Assembly (NCBI GenBank): GCA_021798395.1
Contig: JAJZHS010000167.1
Location: 1-5,981, forward strand
DNA: 5,981 nt
Reading direction: 5' to 3'
Source: Pseudomonadota bacterium
GTDB taxonomy: Bacteria; Pseudomonadota; Gammaproteobacteria; Burkholderiales; Burkholderiaceae_C
Shown in pieces: positions 1-5,981 of the stretch; within the stretch, counting starts at the first letter, position 1, and each line of letters opens with the position of its first letter. The notes under the pieces are model-generated. The model had not been told where the DNA came from. It did not search any database and saw nothing but the letters and a program-made list of their open reading frames with translations. A program made the translations under genes and the position numbers.

Positions 1-1120
1 CCCGGTTGGTGAAGTCGACCGGCAGCTGTTCGCCGCGCGCCAGCATGTCGACGATGCGCTTGTGCGCCGCGTCGCGGCCGGTCAGCAGCTTGCCCGACAG
101 CAGCAGCGTTTCGCCGGGCTTGAAGCCGGCGACCTGCTCGGGCGTCAGGCTGTCGAGGTCGACACGGCGGCTTTTCTCGGTGTCGGCGGTCCACTGCACC
201 TTGGGCCACAGGTCCAGGCTCGGCGGCTCCAGGTAGACCGGGCCGGAGCCGTCGAGTTCGAAATGCGCGTGGCGGGTGGCGGCGCAGTTCGGGATCATCG
301 CCACCGGCAGGTTCGCGGCGTGACACGGGAAGTGCTTGATCTTGACGTCGAGCACGGTGGTCAGGCCGCCCAGGCCCTGCGCGCCGATTCCCAGCGCATT
401 GACCTTTTCGTACAGATCGATGCGCAGTTCCTCGTATTTGTCGCGCGGGCCGCGGCTGAGCAGCTCGCTCATGTCGATGTCGTCCATCAGCGCCTGCTTG
501 GCCAGCAGCACGGCGCGCTCGGCGGTGCCGCCGATGCCGATTCCCAGCATGCCCGGCGGGCACCAGCCGGCGCCCATCGTCGGTACGGTGTTGAGCACCC
601 AGTCGACCAGGCTGTCCGACGGGTTCAGCATGGCGAACTTGGACTTGGCCTCCGAGCCGCCGCCCTTGGCCGCCAGCGAGACTTCGACGCGGTTGCCCGG
701 CACCAGCTCGACGTGCAGCACCGCCGGGGTGTTGTCGCGGGTGTTCTTGCGCGCGAACAGCGGATCGTCGAGCACCGACGCGCGCAGCTTGTTGTCGGGG
801 TTCAGGTAGCCGCGGCGCACGCCCTCGTCGACCGTCTGCTCAAGGGTGCCGTCGAGGCCCTCGAAGCGCACGTCCATGCCGATGCGCATGAACACGTTGA
901 CGATGCCGGTGTCCTGGCAGATCGGACGGTGGCCTTCGGCGCACATGCGGCTGTTGGTCAGGATCTGCGCGATCGCGTCCTTCGCCGCCGGGTTGGCCTC
1001 GCGCTCGTAGGCCAGCGCCAGGTGGCGGAGGTAGTCGGCCGGGTGGTAATAGCTGATGTACTGCAGGCCGGCGGCGATGCTCTCGACGAGGTCGTCGCGG
1101 CGGATCACGGTGGTGTGCAT
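1..1120 (-). CDS. fumA: Class I (iron-sulfur) fumarate hydratase, C-terminal end off window
   Basis: Cytoplasmic TCA-cycle enzyme that interconverts fumarate and (S)-malate using an oxygen-sensitive [4Fe-4S] cluster. The frame is open from ATG at 1118-1120 to the left edge, giving 373 codons of a protein usually near 500-550 residues, so about a quarter is missing. Three cysteines sit in the family contexts for cluster ligands: C68 in PICQDTG, C187 in GAGWCPPGM and C279 in PNCAATRH. The C68-C187 spacing of 119 equals the C105-C224 spacing I recall for E. coli FumA. The start of the C-terminal beta domain is visible as LLTGRDAAHKR near 346-355; later catalytic residues lie off the edge. The start is supported by GGAG seven bases upstream. 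It lies 70 bases downstream of the yqhA-like gene on the same strand, so co-transcription is likely. The choice among fumA, fumB and similar symbols is arbitrary; the class assignment is firm. Confidence 0.95.
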   Translation of the reverse strand, partial: MHTTVIRRDDLVESIAAGLQYISYYHPADYLRHLALAYEREANPAAKDAIAQILTNSRMCAEGHRPICQDTGIVNVFMRIGMDVRFEGLDGTLEQTVDEGVRRGYLNPDNKLRASVLDDPLFARKNTRDNTPAVLHVELVPGNRVEVSLAAKGGGSEAKSKFAMLNPSDSLVDWVLNTVPTMGAGWCPPGMLGIGIGGTAERAVLLAKQALMDDIDMSELLSRGPRDKYEELRIDLYEKVNALGIGAQGLGGLTTVLDVKIKHFPCHAANLPVAMIPNCAATRHAHFELDGSGPVYLEPPSLDLWPKVQWTADTEKSRRVDLDSLTPEQVAGFKPGETLLLSGKLLTGRDAAHKRIVDMLARGEQLPVDFTNR

Positions 1121-1127
1121 GGGCGAT

Positions 1128-1131
1128 CTCC
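1128..1131 (-). promoter_or_regulatory. Ribosome binding site of the fumarase gene
   Basis: On the minus strand GGAG lies seven bases before ATG (1118-1120). It fixes the fumarase start; no other start with a comparable Shine-Dalgarno sequence was seen nearby. The rest of the 70-base gap to the upstream gene (1121-1190) contains no clear promoter or terminator, which fits read-through from upstream. Confidence 0.7.
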
Positions 1132-1190
1132 GGTGCGGGTTGTGTTCTTCGGGTCAACCCGGATGTTAAGACCGCGCGGCAACAGCGAGC

Positions 1191-1802
1191 TCAAGCCTGG
1201 TCTGGCCCGGCCGGATGTTCGTGGATGGTGCGCGACATCACCCGGTCGGTGTACGCGATGGCCAGCGCCGAAAGCAGGAAGATGAGGTGGATGCCGCTTT
1301 GCGCGAGCAGCGTCTTGACGTCGTAAGCGTCGGCATTGATGAAGGTGCGCAGCAGGTGGATCGACGAAATGCCGACGATCGCCATGGCCAGTTTGATCTT
1401 CAGCACCGACGCGTTGACGTGCGACAGCCATTCCGGATGGTCCGGGTGGCTTTCCAGGTACATGCGCGAGACGAAGGTCTCGTAGCCGCCGATGATGACC
1501 ATGACCAGCAGGTTGGCGATCATCACGACGTCGACCAGGCTCAGCGCGACCAGCATGATCGTCGTTTCGGTCAAGCGCGGCGGCTGCTCCGATGCCACGC
1601 CGCCGTGCAGGCTGATGGCGTCGAGCAGGTGTTGCAGCGCGGTGGCGTTGCCCATCGCGGCGCCGATCAGGTTGATCAGCTCGCTCCAGAAATGCACCAC
1701 GTACACGCCCAGCGCGAGAATCAGGCCGACGTACAGCGGCAATTGCAGCCAGCGGCTCAGGAACAGAAAGCGGGCGACGAGAGGCGGCGAACGATGGGGC
1801 AT
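1191..1802 (-). CDS. yqhA: UPF0114 / YqhA family inner-membrane protein
   Basis: Integral membrane protein of 203 residues with no established biochemical role. Four hydrophobic segments are visible, at about residues 22-47, 81-107, 135-153 and 170-188. The signature of the UPF0114 (TIGR00645) family spans the second: LVDVVMIANLLVMVIIGGYE followed by FVS at about 89-112. It is longer than E. coli YqhA (about 164 residues, from memory), mainly because of a loop of about 30 residues between the first two helices (about 48-80). I chose ATG at 1800-1802, which has a weak AAAGAG sequence five bases upstream; a TTG at 1821-1823 would add seven residues but has no ribosome binding site. The gene is followed by fumarase on the same strand and is divergent from acs. 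That context hints at a link to acetate or TCA metabolism, but this is only inference. Confidence 0.88.
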   Translation of the reverse strand: MPHRSPPLVARFLFLSRWLQLPLYVGLILALGVYVVHFWSELINLIGAAMGNATALQHLLDAISLHGGVASEQPPRLTETTIMLVALSLVDVVMIANLLVMVIIGGYETFVSRMYLESHPDHPEWLSHVNASVLKIKLAMAIVGISSIHLLRTFINADAYDVKTLLAQSGIHLIFLLSALAIAYTDRVMSRTIHEHPAGPDQA

Positions 1803-1839
1803 GGCGGCTCTTTGAGGAAACAAGGTGTTTCAATGTGTG

Positions 1840-1869
1840 ATTGTCGCCGATCCGGCTTCGACTCGTCAC
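1840..1869 (-). promoter_or_regulatory. Candidate sigma-70 promoter for yqhA-fumarase
   Basis: Reading the minus strand, GTGACG (1864-1869) and GACAAT (1840-1845) each match four of six consensus positions, with an 18-base spacer. The predicted start near 1833 would leave a leader of about 30 bases before the ATG at 1802. Such matches arise by chance, so this is only the best local candidate. An alternative -10 on the same strand is TATAAC at 1915-1920, which has a poor -35. Confidence 0.2.
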
Positions 1870-1894
1870 GTCAGGACGCTGTAAGAGCCTGCAA

Positions 1895-1922
1895 TACACA
1901 ATGGAAACAGGCAGGTTATATA
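1895..1922 (+). promoter_or_regulatory. Candidate sigma-70 promoter for acs
   Basis: TACACA (1895-1900) and TATATA (1917-1922), 16 bases apart, each match four of six sigma-70 consensus positions. They sit in the only AT-rich patch of the divergent region between yqhA and acs. Transcription would start near 1929, giving a leader of about 65 bases. A short inverted repeat, CCTGC (1888-1892) and GCAGG (1911-1915), brackets most of the spacer and could be an operator or chance. No convincing sigma-54 (-24/-12) or CRP site was found here. Confidence 0.3.
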
Positions 1923-1983
1923 GATCAATCGCGCGCGGTGGCCTTGCGCCGTCGCGTGCCGACGTTTTGGCCCACACAACACC

Positions 1984-1987
1984 GGAG
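1984..1987 (+). promoter_or_regulatory. Ribosome binding site of acs
   Basis: GGAG lies six bases before ATG at 1994-1996. The frame stays open upstream to at least 1841, so this site, together with the N-terminus expected for the family, decides the start. Confidence 0.75.
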
Positions 1988-1993
1988 ACAACC

Positions 1994-3976
<1,983 letters not shown>

Positions 3977-3985
3977 ACCTGCAGC

Positions 3986-4004
3986 GGCCGGGCGGCGCCC
4001 GGCC
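3986..4004 (+). repeat. GC-rich perfect inverted repeat after acs
   Basis: GGCCGGGC (3986-3993) and GCCCGGCC (3997-4004) form a perfect eight-base-pair stem with a three-base loop, starting nine bases past the acs stop. No T-tract follows, so it is not itself an intrinsic terminator on the plus strand. It could protect the acs mRNA 3' end, or help slow transcripts arriving from arnD. At this GC content a chance palindrome is also possible. Confidence 0.4.
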
Positions 4005-4027
4005 CGGGCCAGGAGAATCGTCAATCG

Positions 4028-4068
4028 ACCGGGTCGCGGCCCCTTGCGGGGCCGGACCCGGTTTTTTT
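4028..4068 (+). terminator. Rho-independent terminator of acs
   Basis: A long GC-rich hairpin: ACCGGGTC (4028-4035) pairs with GACCCGGT (4055-4062). Inside it CGGCCCC (4037-4043) pairs with GGGGCCG (4048-4054) around a TTGC loop, with a single bulged G at 4036. A run of seven T (4062-4068) follows on the plus strand. This is a textbook intrinsic terminator 51 bases beyond the acs stop. On the minus strand the hairpin is followed by mixed sequence rather than a T-run, so it should work mainly for acs. Its last T is also the last base of the arnD stop codon. Confidence 0.93.
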
Positions 4069-4967
4069 CACGCCGCGTCGAGCGCCACCGCGAGCTTGCC
4101 GCTGCGTCCGGGAACGCTGCCCAGGCCGACCGGGCGCACCGGCAGCGTGTCCAGGTCCAGCGTGGCGGCGTAGTCGGACAAGGCGCCCAGGCGCACGCCG
4201 GCTGCGTCCCAGCCGTCGAGCAGGGCGGAGAACACCGGAGCCAGCTGGCCGCCCTCGAGTTCGGCGTGCAGGGTGTAGACGTGGTCGCGTCCGTCGAGCG
4301 ACAGCCGCAGCACATGCTCGGCGACATTCTCGGCGGTGATGCCGTCGGTGCCGATCAGTTCGTCGAGCGTGGGCAGCGTCGTCGGCAGCTGCGCCACGTC
4401 CAGTGCGCGGCCGTCGACCAGCGGGCGGAACGGCGCGTCGCCGCGTCCGTCCGACGCCAGCGCGAATCCCAGATCCTGTTCGAGGCGGTACGCGGCATCG
4501 TTCATCTGCCAGCCGGCGGCGCCGTGCACCCGCGGGGCGCGGCCGAACACCTCGCCGTAGCGCTGCACCGCCAACTGCAGCTGGCGCCGGGTCCACGCTT
4601 CGCCCTTGCGCGCGACGTGGTCCTGCCACAGCACGTGGTCCCAGCAGTGCACGCCGGTCTCGTGGCCGGAACGGTACGCGCTGCGCATCGGTTCGGCTGC
4701 GCGCACGCCGATGTCCGGACCCGGCAGCAGCGTGCCATACAGCAGGGTCCTGAGCCCGTAGTGGCTGGCTACCGAGGTGCGGCGCACCTTGGCCAGGAAG
4801 CCGGGGCGCAGAACCCGCTTGAGCGCGCGTCCGGTGTGGTCCGGGCCGAGGCTGAAGAGGAAAGTCGCGCGCGTCTTGGACCGCGCCAGCAGGCGCAGCA
4901 GCGCCGGAACGCCGTCGAGGGTTCCGCGCAGGGTGTCGACGTCGACCTTCAGCGCAATGAAGGGCAT
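4068..4967 (-). CDS. arnD: ArnD, 4-deoxy-4-formamido-L-arabinose-phosphoundecaprenol deformylase
   Basis: Membrane-associated metal-dependent deformylase of the polysaccharide-deacetylase (NodB homology) superfamily. It removes the formyl group from undecaprenyl phosphate-linked Ara4-formyl-N so that free aminoarabinose can be transferred to lipid A. At 299 residues it matches E. coli ArnD (296, from memory) over its whole length. Motifs: VDVDTLRGT (8-16, with D9 the likely catalytic base and D11 a metal ligand), FSLGPDHTGR (38-47), GVHCWDH (105-111, H107 and H111 as metal ligands), AAGWQ (150-154), SDGRGDAPFRP (172-182) and YTLHAE (231-236, H234 catalytic). No membrane helix or signal peptide is evident. 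The ATG lies ten bases after the upstream arnA stop and has no clear Shine-Dalgarno sequence, so translational coupling is likely. The start matches the E. coli N-terminus. It converges on acs and its stop touches the acs terminator. Confidence 0.95.
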   Translation of the reverse strand: MPFIALKVDVDTLRGTLDGVPALLRLLARSKTRATFLFSLGPDHTGRALKRVLRPGFLAKVRRTSVASHYGLRTLLYGTLLPGPDIGVRAAEPMRSAYRSGHETGVHCWDHVLWQDHVARKGEAWTRRQLQLAVQRYGEVFGRAPRVHGAAGWQMNDAAYRLEQDLGFALASDGRGDAPFRPLVDGRALDVAQLPTTLPTLDELIGTDGITAENVAEHVLRLSLDGRDHVYTLHAELEGGQLAPVFSALLDGWDAAGVRLGALSDYAATLDLDTLPVRPVGLGSVPGRSGKLAVALDAA

Positions 4968-4977
4968 GGCCGAGGCG

Positions 4978-5981
4978 TCAGTTGCCAGCCTCGTCCATCA
5001 GCGCGCGCGCAGCGGCGATCTGGCCGCGGTAGGCCTCGAAGATCTTGCGCAGCGCCGTGTCCATGTCGGTGCGCGGCGCCCAGCCGAGTTCGTCCATGGT
5101 GTTGGCGATTTTCGGCACCCGGTTCGGCACGTCCTGGTAGCCGGCGCCGTAATACGCTCCGGAACTCGTCTCGACCAGCTTGACCGAGCGCGCGCCGTCG
5201 GCGTATTCGGGAAACTCGGAAGCCAGCCTCAGCATCCGTTCGGCCAAATCGCGCACCGAGTGGTTGTTCGCCGGGTTGCCGATGTTGTAGATCTTGCCCG
5301 AAGCAACGCCGTGCGGGTTCTCGATGATGCGCATCAGCGCGTCGATGCCGTCGTCGATGTCGGTGAAGGCGCGCTTTTGCAGGCCGCCGTCGACCAGGCT
5401 GATGTTTTCGCCGCGCACGATGTGGCCGAGGAACTGGGTGACCACCCGCGAACTGCCTTCCTTGGCCGAGAAGATGGAGTCGAGGCCGGCGCCGATCCAG
5501 TTGAACGGGCGGAACAGGGTGTAGTCCAGCCCTTCCTGCTGGCCGTAGCCGGCGATGACGCGATCCATCAACTGTTTGGAGCAGGCGTAGATCCAGCGCG
5601 GCTTGTTGATCGGGCCGTACACCAGCGGCGAGTTCTCGGGGTCGAACTCGGCGTCGCCGCACATGCCGTAGACCTCGGAAGTCGACGGGAACACCAGCCG
5701 CTTGCCGTGCTTGACCGCGGCGCGCACGATCGGCAGGTTGGCCTCGAAATCGAGCTCGAACACCCGCAGCGGCGCTTTCACGTAGGTCGCCGGGGTGGCG
5801 ATCGCCACCAGCGGCAGGATCACGTCGCACTTGCGCACGTGGTATTCGATCCACTCCTTGTTGATGGTGATGTCGCCTTCGAAGAACTTGAAGCGCGGGT
5901 GGTCGAGCAGGTCCTCGATGCGGTCGGTGTTCATGTCCATGCCGTAGACCTGCCAGTCGGTGGTCGACAGGATGCGTTTGG
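4978..5981 (-). CDS. arnA: ArnA-type UDP-glucuronic acid oxidative decarboxylase (short-chain dehydrogenase fold), N-terminus off window
   Basis: NAD-dependent enzyme that oxidises and decarboxylates UDP-glucuronate to UDP-4-keto-arabinose, the first committed step of aminoarabinose synthesis. The frame runs through the right edge; 333 complete codons are visible. The first, reading KRILSTTDWQVYGMDM, align about 17-18 residues into the E. coli ArnA dehydrogenase domain, so the GxxGxxG nucleotide loop lies off the window and ATG at 5938-5940 is internal. Numbering from that Met, PSTSEVYG (85-92) supplies S88 and E89, IYACSK (117-122) is the YxxxK pair, and R274 lies in PNRVP. With a constant offset of 345 these match S433, E434, Y463, K467 and R619 of E. 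coli ArnA, including the E and R specific to decarboxylation. If free-standing it would have about 350 residues. E. coli ArnA also carries an N-terminal formyltransferase; whether this protein does cannot be seen. Confidence 0.92.
   Translation of the reverse strand, partial: KRILSTTDWQVYGMDMNTDRIEDLLDHPRFKFFEGDITINKEWIEYHVRKCDVILPLVAIATPATYVKAPLRVFELDFEANLPIVRAAVKHGKRLVFPSTSEVYGMCGDAEFDPENSPLVYGPINKPRWIYACSKQLMDRVIAGYGQQEGLDYTLFRPFNWIGAGLDSIFSAKEGSSRVVTQFLGHIVRGENISLVDGGLQKRAFTDIDDGIDALMRIIENPHGVASGKIYNIGNPANNHSVRDLAERMLRLASEFPEYADGARSVKLVETSSGAYYGAGYQDVPNRVPKIANTMDELGWAPRTDMDTALRKIFEAYRGQIAAARALMDEAGN

Noticed and set aside
1150..1161. Palindrome CGGGT-CA-ACCCG between yqhA and fumarase
   Set aside because: The two-base centre is too short for a stable RNA hairpin and there is no T-tract, so it is not a terminator; as an operator it matches nothing I recognise.
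62..1285. Open frame of 407 codons on the plus strand opposite fumarase
   Set aside because: The minus strand there encodes an unmistakable class I fumarase; the plus frame has low-complexity Arg/Ala/Val/His composition and spans the gap and the end of yqhA.
1803..1823. TTG start at 1821-1823 for the yqhA-like gene
   Set aside because: No Shine-Dalgarno sequence precedes it, and the added MFPQRAA is not part of the family core; ATG at 1800-1802 is preferred.
4011..4016. AGGAGA, resembling a ribosome binding site after acs
   Set aside because: No start codon or reading frame follows at suitable distance; the acs terminator begins 12 bases later.
4044..5183. Open frame of 379 codons on the plus strand opposite arnD and the end of arnA
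   Set aside because: The minus strand carries full-length ArnD with all catalytic motifs; this frame begins inside the acs terminator hairpin and has no domain.

Overview
The window is a stretch of ordinary chromosomal DNA from a GC-rich Gram-negative bacterium, most likely a betaproteobacterium. The acetyl-CoA synthetase is the 660-residue form with the GHRMGTMEIE wording I associate with that class, and the lipid A aminoarabinose (arn) genes require an outer membrane. Genus cannot be fixed from the sequence; Rhodocyclales or Burkholderiales are guesses. Coding sequence fills about 94% of the window. No tRNA, rRNA, CRISPR array, insertion sequence or phage gene was seen.

Layout from left to right. 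A class I (iron-sulfur) fumarase, cut by the left edge, runs leftward from 1120. Upstream of it on the same strand is a four-helix membrane protein of the UPF0114/YqhA family (1191-1802). The two are 70 bases apart and probably form one transcription unit. A divergent intergenic region of 191 bases (1803-1993) separates that unit from acs (1994-3976), which runs rightward and ends in a strong intrinsic terminator (4028-4068). Converging on acs from the right are two arn genes on the minus strand: an ArnA-type UDP-glucuronate decarboxylase domain cut by the right edge (4978-5981), and arnD (4068-4967) 10 bases downstream.

The left and middle genes serve central carbon metabolism: Acs activates acetate to acetyl-CoA, and fumarase acts in the TCA cycle that consumes it. 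The YqhA-like protein between them has no established function. The right-hand genes belong to the pathway that makes 4-amino-4-deoxy-L-arabinose for lipid A, a modification linked to polymyxin resistance. The decarboxylase makes the UDP-4-keto-pentose and ArnD deformylates the undecaprenyl-linked sugar. The rest of the pathway (arnB, arnC, a formyltransferase, arnT) must lie outside the window.

I found no convincing new biological system. The points most worth a second look are the uncharacterised membrane protein between fumarase and acs, whether ArnA is split here, and the compact terminator arrangement between the converging acs and arnD genes.
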